A stretch of 64,000 nt of DNA. Source: an uncultured Pseudomonadota bacterium (GTDB lineage Bacteria > Pseudomonadota > Gammaproteobacteria > Steroidobacterales > Steroidobacteraceae). Made by a program: the position numbers and the translations under genes. The stretch lies in assembly GCA_903868595.1 (NCBI GenBank), contig CAIPVV010000043.1:1-64000 (forward strand), in the 5' to 3' direction. Positions 26,212 to 34,605 of the stretch are shown here, one piece after another; position 1 is the stretch's first letter; each line of letters opens with the position of its first letter. Under the pieces are notes generated by a model. That model saw nothing but the letters and a program-made list of their open reading frames with translations, was not told where the DNA came from and searched no databases.

Positions 26212-27075
26212 GTGACCGCACGCATCATTGACGGCAAGGCCGTCGCCCGCAAACTCCGCGCTGAATACGCGGAGCGCATTGCGGGACTCAAGACGCACTA
26301 CGGCGTGCTGCCGGGTATCGCGGTCATCCTGGTCGGTGAAAACCCGGCGTCCGAGGTCTACGTCCGTAACAAGATAGCGGCCTGCAAGGACACCGGGATT
26401 CATTCGGAGCTGTACCGGCTGCCGGCCGACACGCCCGAGGCGACGTTGATGGCGCGCATCGACGCGCTCAACGCCGACCCGGCCGTGCACGGCATCCTGG
26501 TGCAGTTGCCGCTGCCGCCGCAGATCAGCCTGCCCGATGTGCTGGAGCGCATTGCACCTGACAAGGACGTCGACGGTTTCCACCTCTACAACGTCGGTGG
26601 CCTGGTCACCGGCAACACCGTCTTCCCGCCGTGCACGCCGTTTGGCGTGCAGAAGTTGCTGGAGCACGAGAAGGTGGAGATCGAGGGTCGCAACGTGGTC
26701 GTCGTCGGCGCCAGCAACATCGTCGGCAAGCCGATGGCACTGATGCTGATGCAGCAGGACGCCACGGTCTGCATCTGCCACAAGAAGACGCGCGACCTGG
26801 GCCAGTTCACATTGCTTGCCGACATCCTGGTGGTGGCGGCGGGCGTTCCGGGGCTCATCGTTCCGCAGATGGTGAAGACGGGCGCGGTGGTCATCGACGT
26901 GGGCATCAACCGCCTGCCGGATGGCCGGCTCGTGGGTGACGTGGATTTCGAGGGGGTACGCAAGAAGGCCTCGATGATCACGCCGGTTCCGGGCGGCGTG
27001 GGCCCGATGACCATCACGATGCTGCTGCACAACACCCTGGTGTCCGCCGAGCGCGCCATCTCCGCGGGGCGCTAA
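26212..27075 (+). CDS. folD: Bifunctional methylenetetrahydrofolate dehydrogenase/cyclohydrolase
   Basis: A 287-residue enzyme supplying one-carbon units: NADP-linked oxidation of 5,10-methylene-THF and hydrolysis of the methenyl form. Catalytic Lys lies in the [14 protein letters not shown] segment; the [12 protein letters not shown] and [18 protein letters not shown] motifs mark substrate and Rossmann sites, and [15 protein letters not shown] is the C-terminal signature. I use GTG at 26212, with a G-run (26196-26202) as ribosome-binding site ten bases upstream; upstream codons belong to the ahcY end. It joins the folate cycle to the methyl cycle encoded by its neighbours. Confidence 0.97.
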   Translation: MTARIIDGKAVARKLRAEYAERIAGLKTHYGVLPGIAVILVGENPASEVYVRNKIAACKDTGIHSELYRLPADTPEATLMARIDALNADPAVHGILVQLPLPPQISLPDVLERIAPDKDVDGFHLYNVGGLVTGNTVFPPCTPFGVQKLLEHEKVEIEGRNVVVVGASNIVGKPMALMLMQQDATVCICHKKTRDLGQFTLLADILVVAAGVPGLIVPQMVKTGAVVIDVGINRLPDGRLVGDVDFEGVRKKASMITPVPGGVGPMTITMLLHNTLVSAERAISAGR

Positions 27076-27078
27076 GCC

Positions 27079-28083
27079 ATGTGCATGGCCTGCGATTTCC
27101 TGCAGGGATTGGACATCGACGCCCTCTCGCCCGCCGACGCGGGCGGGGCGGCTGCTGTGCTGCTGCCCGACGGGCTGGGCAGCGCTGAACTGAAGTCCCT
27201 TTTCCCGCGCGATGACTCGGCCCTGGCGGGCCGGCTCAAGCGCTCTCCGGCGCGCCAGTCCAACCAGCACTGGGAGGCCACGGCCCTGCGCGCGGCGGTC
27301 ACGGCCGCTGCCGAAGGCCCTGCGCCACGTGCCCTGGGGCTGGCGCAGGCCGCGATCGAGGAGTTCCGGCACTTCTGGCTGGCGAAGCTGGAGGGCGCCG
27401 TGCCGCTCGACACGCGCTTCCAGCTCGCGCTGCCAACCCCCTACACCTTGCTGGCGAGCCTCCTGCCGCAGGCGGACGTGCTGGCGGCATTGCCGCGCCT
27501 GGAGGCGGCGATGCGCGCGGAGGTGGCAAGCCTCCTGGAGACGCTGCCAGCGGAGGAGCTGGCGATCCAGTGGGATGCCTGTGCCGAGACACGAGTCTGG
27601 GAGACGCGCGGCCGGGACCTCTCGGCGCCGCGTGGCTTGCCGGAGCGACTGCTGGAGAGTTTCGTCGCGATCTGCGAGGCGGTTCCCGCCGCAGCACAGC
27701 TGGGCTTTCACTTCTGCCATCGCGGCGCGCAGGGCCAGCCGCCAATTGTGCCAGCCGACAGTGGCCAGGTTTCCCGGCTGCTGGGCGCGATCATCGCCAG
27801 TACCGAGCGCGAGCCGCAGTTCGTGCACGTGCCGGTGCCGGCAGGGATCGAGGATGGGGCGTATTTCCAGCCGCTGGCGAACCTTGCGCTCTGGCCCGCG
27901 ATGGAGATCCACCTCGGCCTGCTGCACGAGGGACAGGAGCTGGCGGCGTCGATGCGCACGCTGGATGCCGCGCAGCGCGCGCTGCGCGGCTTTGGTCTCG
28001 GGCCGGCCTGCGGCGTGGATCCGCAGCAGGTTCTTTGGCCGCTCGTGCACCTGCTGGTGCACGAGCCGGCTGCCGAAGCCTAG
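27079..28083 (+). CDS. UROD/MetE-like barrel protein of unknown function
   Basis: A 334-residue protein starting three bases after folD. It resembles uncharacterised TIM-barrel proteins of the UROD/MetE superfamily: IQWDACAETRVWE, LGFHFCHRG (a possible His-x-Cys zinc pair), LHLGLLHEG-like EIHLGLLHEG, and a late FGLGPACGVD with Cys where MetE-type enzymes carry their last zinc ligand. These hints suggest a methyl- or alkyl-transfer enzyme acting on a thiol such as homocysteine, which would suit the metK-ahcY-folD neighbourhood, but no activity can be assigned. Its stop codon overlaps that of the convergent MetE-like gene through a shared CTAG. Confidence 0.7.
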   Translation: MCMACDFLQGLDIDALSPADAGGAAAVLLPDGLGSAELKSLFPRDDSALAGRLKRSPARQSNQHWEATALRAAVTAAAEGPAPRALGLAQAAIEEFRHFWLAKLEGAVPLDTRFQLALPTPYTLLASLLPQADVLAALPRLEAAMRAEVASLLETLPAEELAIQWDACAETRVWETRGRDLSAPRGLPERLLESFVAICEAVPAAAQLGFHFCHRGAQGQPPIVPADSGQVSRLLGAIIASTEREPQFVHVPVPAGIEDGAYFQPLANLALWPAMEIHLGLLHEGQELAASMRTLDAAQRALRGFGLGPACGVDPQQVLWPLVHLLVHEPAAEA

Positions 28084-29228
28084 GCCGCGCGTCCCCACAG
28101 CCGATCGCTGGCGCGCTGGGTGCCTTGTGCCAGTGCCGCGAGCTTGCGCCAGCAAATCTCCGCGTCCATCTTGCCGATCCCCGCAAAGGTGCCGAAGCCG
28201 CAGTCGGTACCGGCGATCACGCGGTCGCGTCCCACGATGTCGGCAAACTGCAGCACGCGCTGCGCGATGAGTTCCGGGTGCTCCACGTAGTTGGAGGTGG
28301 AGGTCAGCAGGCCGGGCACCAGGACCTTGTCTTCCGGCAGCTTGGCCTCGCGCCAGACCGCCCACTCGTGCGCGTGCCGCGGATTGGACGCCTCGAAGAG
28401 GATCTGCGAGGGCCGCGCCTTCAGGATGATCGGCAGCACCTTCTCCAGCGCGATGTCGTAGTCGTGGGGGCCTTCGTAGTTGCCCCAGCACACGTGCATG
28501 CGCAGGCGCTCGCGCGGGATGTTGCGCAGCGCGTGGTTCATCACCTCCACCTGCTGGTGCGCGCGCGCCAGGAACTGCTCCTCGGTGAGGGCCTGGAAGC
28601 CCGTGTGGCGGGCCATGGCCAGGTCCGGGCAATCCACCTGCAGGTCGAAGCCGGCATGGGCGATCGCCTCGTACTCCTCCTGCATGGCCGCTGCGACCGC
28701 CTCGATGTAGGCGGTGTGCGTCGGGTAGAAGTCGTTGGGCTGGAATGCGCTGACGACGCCCGGTGAGGCGGCATTCAAGAAGCCGCGGCGCACACCGTGG
28801 CGCTGGCAGGCGGCCTGCATGTTGGCAATGTCCCGGGCGAGCCAGTCGCGCTCGATCACCTTGATCGGGCCGATGCACGACTGGCGCTTGAAGGTCTGCT
28901 TGCCGGCGAAGACCGCCATGCGGCTGCGAAAATCCGGGAAGTCGACCAGGTCCAGCGCGATCTGGCGGGGCGTGTCGCCGCCGAAGCCGGAGAGGCGCTC
29001 CTTGATGTAGGTCGCATAGCTGATCTTGGAGGTCTCGCCATCGCTGGGGATGTCGATCCCGGTGGCCACCTGCCGCGCGATCAGCCCGTCGACGGCCTCG
29101 GCCATCGTGCTCCAGAACTGGCCCTGGTCGTAGGGCTCGCCGTTCTCGCGTTTCATCAGCAGGGCCACGACCGCCGCGCTGCGCGGCAGGCTGCCGACGT
29201 GGGTGGTCAGCACTCGATTTTCGCTCAT
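28080..29228 (-). CDS. Cobalamin-independent methionine synthase II family protein
   Basis: A 382-residue protein matching only the C-terminal catalytic half of MetE. It starts LTTHVGSLPRS. The zinc ligands of the family are visible as RMHVCWGNY (His and Cys), LFEASNPRH (Glu) and AGTDCGFG (Cys). Stand-alone half-length members include archaeal-type methionine synthases and alkyl-thiol transferases such as epoxyalkane:CoM transferase, so the methyl donor and acceptor are not certain. I use the ATG at 29228; the frame continues upstream without a good start. It is convergent with, and related in fold to, the preceding gene. Confidence 0.88.
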   Translation of the reverse strand: MSENRVLTTHVGSLPRSAAVVALLMKRENGEPYDQGQFWSTMAEAVDGLIARQVATGIDIPSDGETSKISYATYIKERLSGFGGDTPRQIALDLVDFPDFRSRMAVFAGKQTFKRQSCIGPIKVIERDWLARDIANMQAACQRHGVRRGFLNAASPGVVSAFQPNDFYPTHTAYIEAVAAAMQEEYEAIAHAGFDLQVDCPDLAMARHTGFQALTEEQFLARAHQQVEVMNHALRNIPRERLRMHVCWGNYEGPHDYDIALEKVLPIILKARPSQILFEASNPRHAHEWAVWREAKLPEDKVLVPGLLTSTSNYVEHPELIAQRVLQFADIVGRDRVIAGTDCGFGTFAGIGKMDAEICWRKLAALAQGTQRASDRLWGRAA

Positions 29229-29295
29229 TCGCGGGCCTCTGTAGATCCAGTCATTAACAAAGCCATGACACCCGAGATCCCGCGCTGCCAGGCTG

Positions 29296-30528
29296 CTAGC
29301 GGGGCGTACGGACGGTGAAGGCCAGCCCACCGGCGAGGATGCCCGAGAGGAGCAGTGCACTTAGGAGCAGGGAATTGTGAATGCCGATCAGCGCACCGAT
29401 CAGACCCACCGAGACGCCGCTGAAGCCCCGCAGGCCCAGCGCCGCCATCGCGTACAGGCCGATCACGCGGCCGCGCTGGGCGGGCGGTGCGTTGAGCTGC
29501 ACCAGCGTCTGCGCCATGGCGTTGAAGCTCAACTCCACGAACCCGGCCAGGCACAACAGCGGCAGGGCGAACAGGTAGCTGTGGGACAGGGCAAATGCCG
29601 CCAGGGCTGCGGACCAGAGCAGTGCCAGCACGAAGGCGCTGCTGCCGCGCGCCACCAGCATCCGCCGGCTCTCCAGCAGGAGTCCCGCCAGCAGCGCCCC
29701 GGCAGCGTCGGCCCCCAGCAGCAGGCTGTAAGAGAAGTCTACGCGCGCGTGGCCCAGGTCCTGTGCGAAACCCGGCATCTGCGCCTGGTACGCGTTGCCG
29801 ATGAGCAGCGAAGTGCTGCCGCCCAGCAGCAGCATGGCGACGATCGTGCGATGCCCGGAGATCACGCGGAGGGTCGCGAGGATGTCCCCCAGGCCGCGCA
29901 GCGCCGGCCGCCCTGCGATCGGTTCGGCTGCCGGTGTCGCGGGCAGGCGCTGCATCCACAGCAGGGCCGGCAGGTAGATCGCGACGTTCGTGAAGATGCC
30001 AACGATCGGCCCCAGCACGAGCATCAGCGCGCTGCCCAACGCGGGACCCGCGAGCAGCCCCAGGTAGCGGGAGGTGGCGTTCAGGCGCACTGCGCTCGGC
30101 AGGCTCGCAGCGGGCACCAGGTGGTGGATCAGGACCTGGCCGGAGACGTTCCACAGCACGCCTGCCACGCCGTGCAGCACGAGCAGCAGCATCGCATTCC
30201 ACATCTGCAGCGTGCCGGTCAGGAACAGCAGGCCCCAGCCCAGCGATACCAGCATGAACAGCAGGACGCCGATCTGGATGAGCCGGCGCGGATCGTAGCG
30301 ATCGGTCAGGCCGCCCACGGCCACGGAGAGAAACAGGAAGGGGAACCAGTGCGAGGCTACTGCGAACCCTGCCAGTGCGGGCGAGTGGAACTGCTGGAAG
30401 ACGACCCAGTAGCTGATCACGTGCTCGATGCTGTCGGCCATCATGGCCGCGGCCATGACCAGGAAGTAGGTGCGGTAGTGTGGGTGGCGCAGGGCCTCGA
30501 AGGAGCGCTGCGCGGGAGGCGTGGTCAC
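29296..30528 (-). CDS. MFS efflux transporter
   Basis: About 410 residues with twelve hydrophobic segments. It begins VTTPPAQRSFEALRHPHYRTYFL, typical of MFS_3/EntS-like exporters, and has the loop motif GGLTDRYDPRRL after helix 2. I start at GTG 30528, ten bases after the stop of the MoeB gene; upstream codons in this frame are antisense shadow. It probably exports small organic molecules such as siderophores or drugs. Co-directional with moeB and likely co-transcribed with it; the functional link is unclear. Confidence 0.88.
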   Translation of the reverse strand: MTTPPAQRSFEALRHPHYRTYFLVMAAAMMADSIEHVISYWVVFQQFHSPALAGFAVASHWFPFLFLSVAVGGLTDRYDPRRLIQIGVLLFMLVSLGWGLLFLTGTLQMWNAMLLLVLHGVAGVLWNVSGQVLIHHLVPAASLPSAVRLNATSRYLGLLAGPALGSALMLVLGPIVGIFTNVAIYLPALLWMQRLPATPAAEPIAGRPALRGLGDILATLRVISGHRTIVAMLLLGGSTSLLIGNAYQAQMPGFAQDLGHARVDFSYSLLLGADAAGALLAGLLLESRRMLVARGSSAFVLALLWSAALAAFALSHSYLFALPLLCLAGFVELSFNAMAQTLVQLNAPPAQRGRVIGLYAMAALGLRGFSGVSVGLIGALIGIHNSLLLSALLLSGILAGGLAFTVRTPR

Positions 30529-30538
30529 GCTCGGGGGC

Positions 30539-31669
30539 TCAGGGAGCCGGCGGCGAGCCGAACTGCGCGCTCCAGGCGTACAGCCCCCCTTCCAGGTTGA
30601 TCGCCGGCCGGCCGGACTGCGCGGCGAAGCGGCAGGCCGCCATGCTGCGGGCGCCGGCCGCGCACAGGAACACCACGGTGCGGTCCGCCGGGATCTCGCC
30701 AAAGCGCTCCGGCAGGGAACCCAGTGGCAGGTGCAGGGAACCGGGCAGGCGGCCCGCGGCCCATTCCTGCGGCTCGCGCACGTCCACGATCACGTATTTG
30801 CCCGCCTCGGGCGACTTCAGCGTGGCGGCCAGCTGTTCAGGGGTCCAGACGTCGATGGTGGCCAATTCAGGCTCCGAGTGGGTTGGCGCTGTGATCTGCG
30901 GATTATCGCCGCAGACGGCGCAATCGGTGCGACGTTTGAAGCGAAATTCCTGAAAGCGCAGGCTGAGGGCGTCGTAGACGAGGAAGCGGCCGACCAGGGG
31001 CTCGCCAACGCCCAGCAGCAGCTTGATGGCCTCGGTGGCCTGCAGGCTGCCCATGACGCCGGGCAGCACGCCCAGCACCCCGGCTTCCGCGCAGCTCGGC
31101 ACCAGCGCCCTCTCCGCATCGGGGAACAGGCAGCGGTAGCAGGGCCCCTTGCCCGGCAGGTAGGTCATCGCCTGGCCCTCAAACCGATGGATCGCGGCCG
31201 ACACGAGCGGCTTTGCCAGCCGCACGCAGGCGTCGTTGATCCGGTAACGGGTGGCCAGGCGATCCGTCCCGTCGATGATCACGTCGTAGTCGGCAAACAG
31301 TCTGGCCACGTTGCCCGCCTCCAGCCTCAGCGCGTGGGCATCCACCCGGATGCCGGGGTTCAGGGCGAGCAGGCGCTCGCGCGCCGCCTCTACCTTCAGG
31401 CGACCGATCTCGGCGGTCCCGAACAGCACCTGACGCTGCAGGTTGGAGAGGTCGACGCGGTCAAAGTCCACCAGGCCAATGCGCCCCACGCCCGAGGCGG
31501 CCAGGTACAGCGCGGCCGGGGAGCCCAGGCCGCCGGCGCCGACCACCAGCACGGCCGACTGCTTCAGGCGCGCCTGGCCCGCGGCCCCCACCTCGGCAAG
31601 CGCCAGGTGGCGGGCATAACGCTCGGAATCCGTGTCGGAAGCGGGGGGGATCGGCATGCCGGGCAGCAT
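30539..31669 (-). CDS. moeB: MoeB/ThiF-type adenylyltransferase with rhodanese domain
   Basis: About 376 residues. The N-terminal E1-like domain has AVLVVGAGGLGSPAALYLA (ATP site), DFDRVDLSNLQRQ and a CYRCLFP/CAVCGD pair of Cys-x-x-Cys zinc ligands. The C-terminal rhodanese domain carries the active-site loop FLCAAGARSMAAC. This MoeZ-like fusion activates the C-terminal Gly-Gly of a small sulfur carrier (MoaD or ThiS type) and can pass it sulfur from its rhodanese Cys. No carrier gene is adjacent. The exact start among Met at 31687, 31669 and 31657 is not settled. Confidence 0.92.
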   Translation of the reverse strand: MLPGMPIPPASDTDSERYARHLALAEVGAAGQARLKQSAVLVVGAGGLGSPAALYLAASGVGRIGLVDFDRVDLSNLQRQVLFGTAEIGRLKVEAARERLLALNPGIRVDAHALRLEAGNVARLFADYDVIIDGTDRLATRYRINDACVRLAKPLVSAAIHRFEGQAMTYLPGKGPCYRCLFPDAERALVPSCAEAGVLGVLPGVMGSLQATEAIKLLLGVGEPLVGRFLVYDALSLRFQEFRFKRRTDCAVCGDNPQITAPTHSEPELATIDVWTPEQLAATLKSPEAGKYVIVDVREPQEWAAGRLPGSLHLPLGSLPERFGEIPADRTVVFLCAAGARSMAACRFAAQSGRPAINLEGGLYAWSAQFGSPPAP

Positions 31670-31796
31670 CACCGCGGCTGCGCGCAAGTGTCAACCAACC
31701 TGCGGCAGCGCAGGGCGCCAGGCCCCTCCCACGAGGGTGTGCCGGGCTGCTAGTCTTGCAACTTGTTTTGCCCCCCCCAATTGTGGAGATCGCTGC

Positions 31797-34586
31797 ATGA
31801 AGAAGGCTGTCTTGAGGCTCGCCAGCGCCGCCCTTCTCGCCGCTGCCGGGGCGCTGAGTCCCTCGCTGCAGGCCCAGCAGGCCGCCGCGTCGCCGGACAC
31901 GGTGGTGGCCCCGCACATCGCCTACGAGACCTACAAGCTGGCCAATGGCCTGACGGTGATCCTCTCGGAGGACCACCGGCTGCCGCTGGTGACGGTCAAC
32001 CTCTGGTACCACGTGGGACCGGCCAACGAGAAGCCGGGCCGCACCGGCTTTGCGCACCTGTTCGAGCACATGATGTTCCAGGGCTCCAAGAACGTTGGCG
32101 AGGACGGGCACCTGAAGTCGATGCAGGGCGCCGGCGCGACCGACCTGAACGGCACGACGAGCTTTGATCGCACCAACTACTACGAGACCGTGCCGTCCAA
32201 CCAGCTGGAGCTGGCGCTCTGGCTGGAGAGCGACCGGATGGGCTTCCTGCTGGAGACGCTCGACCAGGCCAAGCTCTCCAACCAGCAGGACGTCGTGCGC
32301 AACGAGCGCCGGCAGAGCTACGAGAACCGTCCCTATGGGCTCATGAACGAGGCGATCTACCAGAACCTCTTCCCCAAGGGGCATCCCTACCACGCCTCCA
32401 TCATCGGCTCCCACGCGGACATCGAGGCCGTACGGCTGGACGACGTGCGTGAGTTCTTCACGCAGTACTACACGCCCAACAACGCGAGCCTGGTGATCGT
32501 TGGCGACTTTGACCGCGCCAAGCTCAAGGCAATGATCAACAAGTACTTCGGCACGCTGAAGGCGGGGCCGGCGGTGCCGGCCATCGACGTGCAGACGCCC
32601 CCGATCACTGCCGAGCGACGCGTCATCGTCACCGACAAGATCGAGCTGCCGCGGCTGGCCCTGGCGTGGATCACGCCGGCCACCTACCAGCCGGGCGATG
32701 CCGATGCCGACCTGGCGGCCGAGGTGCTGGCCGGCGGCAAGACCAGCCGCCTGTACCGCAGGCTCGTCTACGACCTGCAGATCGCGCAGTCGGTGTCCGC
32801 GGACCAGGAATCCTTCGAGCTGGGCTCGGTGTTCACGATCGAGGCGACGGCGCGTCCCGGCGTGAGCCTGGAGAAGCTCGAGCAGGTCATCGACGCGGAG
32901 ATCGCCGCGCTTCGGGACAAGGGCCCGACGAGGGAGGAAGTGGAGCGGGTGCGCAACGGCACGCTCTCCGGGATCGTGCACAGCCTGGATACGCTGGGCG
33001 GCCTGGCCGACCGGTTCAACCGCTACGAGCACTACCTGAAGGACCCCGGCTTCCTGCCGCGCGACGTGGCGCGCTACAACGCGGTAACGCCGGAGTCGAT
33101 CCGGAAATTCGTCGCCGGCTCGCTGCGCCGCGAGGCGCGCCTGGTCGTGCAGGGCGTGCCGGGCGAGAAGGTCATCGAGGACGTGCCGCGCGGCGGGGAG
33201 CGCGCGCCGGTGGCGCCGTGGCCCAGGACGCCCAAGGACTGGCGCGCCGTGCGTCCCAAGCCCGGCCCGGCCGGCCAGTTCGCGCTGCCCGTGCCCAAGC
33301 AGTTCGTGCTGCCCAACGGGCTGACCGTGCTGCTGGTGGAGCGTCACCTGCTGCCGCTGATCTCCGCCAACCTCGTCGTCCTGGCGGGCAGCGATGCCAA
33401 TCCGGCGAGCAAGCCGGGCCTCTCCTCCTTCACCGCGGCGATGCTGGATGAGGGCACGCATACGCGCTCCAGCCAGCAGCTGGCCGAGGCCATCGAGTCA
33501 CTGGGCGCCTCGATCTCGGCAGGCTCCTCCACGGATTCCTCGGCCGTCTCGCTGTTCACGCTGACGCACACCGCCGATGCGGCATTCGGCCTGTTCGCCG
33601 ACGTGGTCCTGAACCCGGCCTTCAGCGCCGAGGAGATGGAGCGCCAGCGCAGCAGCCGCCTTACGCAGCTCGTGCAGCAGCATGACAATCCCACCGCCGA
33701 GTCGCAGCGCGTGTCGAACCTCGCCCTCTACGGCAAGGCGCATCCCTATGGCTACACCGAGCTGGGCACGGCCGCCTCGGTGGGATCGCTGACGCCGCAG
33801 GACCTGCAGGGCTTCTGGAAGACGGGCTACCAGCCCAACAACGCCGCGCTGATCGTGGCCGGTGACATCACCGAGGCTCAGCTGCGGCAGCTAGCGGCCA
33901 AACACTTCGGTGCCTGGGCGGGCAGCGCCAAGCGGCCGGGTGCGGTCGTCGCCCCGCAGGTGGAGTCCGGGGAGGTCCTGATCGTGGATCGCCCCGGTGC
34001 GCCGCAGACCGTCCTGCGGCTGGCGGAGGTCGCCACCACCCGCGCCTCGCCGGACTACGTCCCGCTCGAGGTGCTCAACGGCACGCTGGGGGGGCTGTTC
34101 GCCAGCCGCATCAACCTGAACCTGCGCGAGAAGCACGGCTACACCTACGGCGCGAACTCGCGCTTCGTGTACCGACGCGGACCGGGGCCGTTCCTGGTGG
34201 GCACCAGCGTGCGCACCGATGCGACCGTGCCGGCCGTGAAGGAGATGTTCAACGAGCTGAAGGGCATCCGCGCCGCCCCGGTCACGCCGGCGGAACTGGC
34301 GCTCTCCAAGGACGCGTTCTCCCGTTCGCTGCCAGGGCTGTTCGAGACCTCCGACGAGGCGGCCGCCACCAGCGCGCAGCTGTTCGTCTACGGCCTGCCG
34401 CTGAACTACTTCAATACGTTGCCGGCCAGCATCCAGGCCGTCACCGCGGCAGATGTGCTGCGCGTGGCACGCCAGTACGTGGTGCCGGAGAGGATCGTGG
34501 TCGTTGCGGTGGGCGATCGGGCCCAGTTCGAGGAGGGGCTTCGCAAGCTGCAGATCGGGCCCGTCGAGGTCCGGTCGGCCGACTAG
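31797..34586 (+). CDS. M16-family zinc metalloprotease, two-domain
   Basis: A 929-residue protein with signal peptide MKKAVLRLASAALLAAAGALSPSLQA, so periplasmic. The first M16 half carries the inverted zinc motif H87-L-F-E-H91 (in GFAHLFEHMMF) and the downstream ERRQSYENRPYG Glu. The second half (from about 500) keeps the fold but has SSFTAAMLDEGT where the zinc site would be, so it is the inactive partner domain. The usual pitrilysin/PqqL-type arrangement is thus contained in one chain. The ATG at 31797 has GGAG nine bases upstream. Likely roles are degradation of peptides or protein fragments in the envelope. Confidence 0.93.
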   Translation: MKKAVLRLASAALLAAAGALSPSLQAQQAAASPDTVVAPHIAYETYKLANGLTVILSEDHRLPLVTVNLWYHVGPANEKPGRTGFAHLFEHMMFQGSKNVGEDGHLKSMQGAGATDLNGTTSFDRTNYYETVPSNQLELALWLESDRMGFLLETLDQAKLSNQQDVVRNERRQSYENRPYGLMNEAIYQNLFPKGHPYHASIIGSHADIEAVRLDDVREFFTQYYTPNNASLVIVGDFDRAKLKAMINKYFGTLKAGPAVPAIDVQTPPITAERRVIVTDKIELPRLALAWITPATYQPGDADADLAAEVLAGGKTSRLYRRLVYDLQIAQSVSADQESFELGSVFTIEATARPGVSLEKLEQVIDAEIAALRDKGPTREEVERVRNGTLSGIVHSLDTLGGLADRFNRYEHYLKDPGFLPRDVARYNAVTPESIRKFVAGSLRREARLVVQGVPGEKVIEDVPRGGERAPVAPWPRTPKDWRAVRPKPGPAGQFALPVPKQFVLPNGLTVLLVERHLLPLISANLVVLAGSDANPASKPGLSSFTAAMLDEGTHTRSSQQLAEAIESLGASISAGSSTDSSAVSLFTLTHTADAAFGLFADVVLNPAFSAEEMERQRSSRLTQLVQQHDNPTAESQRVSNLALYGKAHPYGYTELGTAASVGSLTPQDLQGFWKTGYQPNNAALIVAGDITEAQLRQLAAKHFGAWAGSAKRPGAVVAPQVESGEVLIVDRPGAPQTVLRLAEVATTRASPDYVPLEVLNGTLGGLFASRINLNLREKHGYTYGANSRFVYRRGPGPFLVGTSVRTDATVPAVKEMFNELKGIRAAPVTPAELALSKDAFSRSLPGLFETSDEAAATSAQLFVYGLPLNYFNTLPASIQAVTAADVLRVARQYVVPERIVVVAVGDRAQFEEGLRKLQIGPVEVRSAD

Positions 34587-34605
34587 GCGCCGCCGGCCAG
34601 ATGCC

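Noticed and set aside
26101-28878. Minus-strand frame of 925 codons opposite folD and neighbours
   Set aside because: Antisense and out-of-frame shadow across three real genes.
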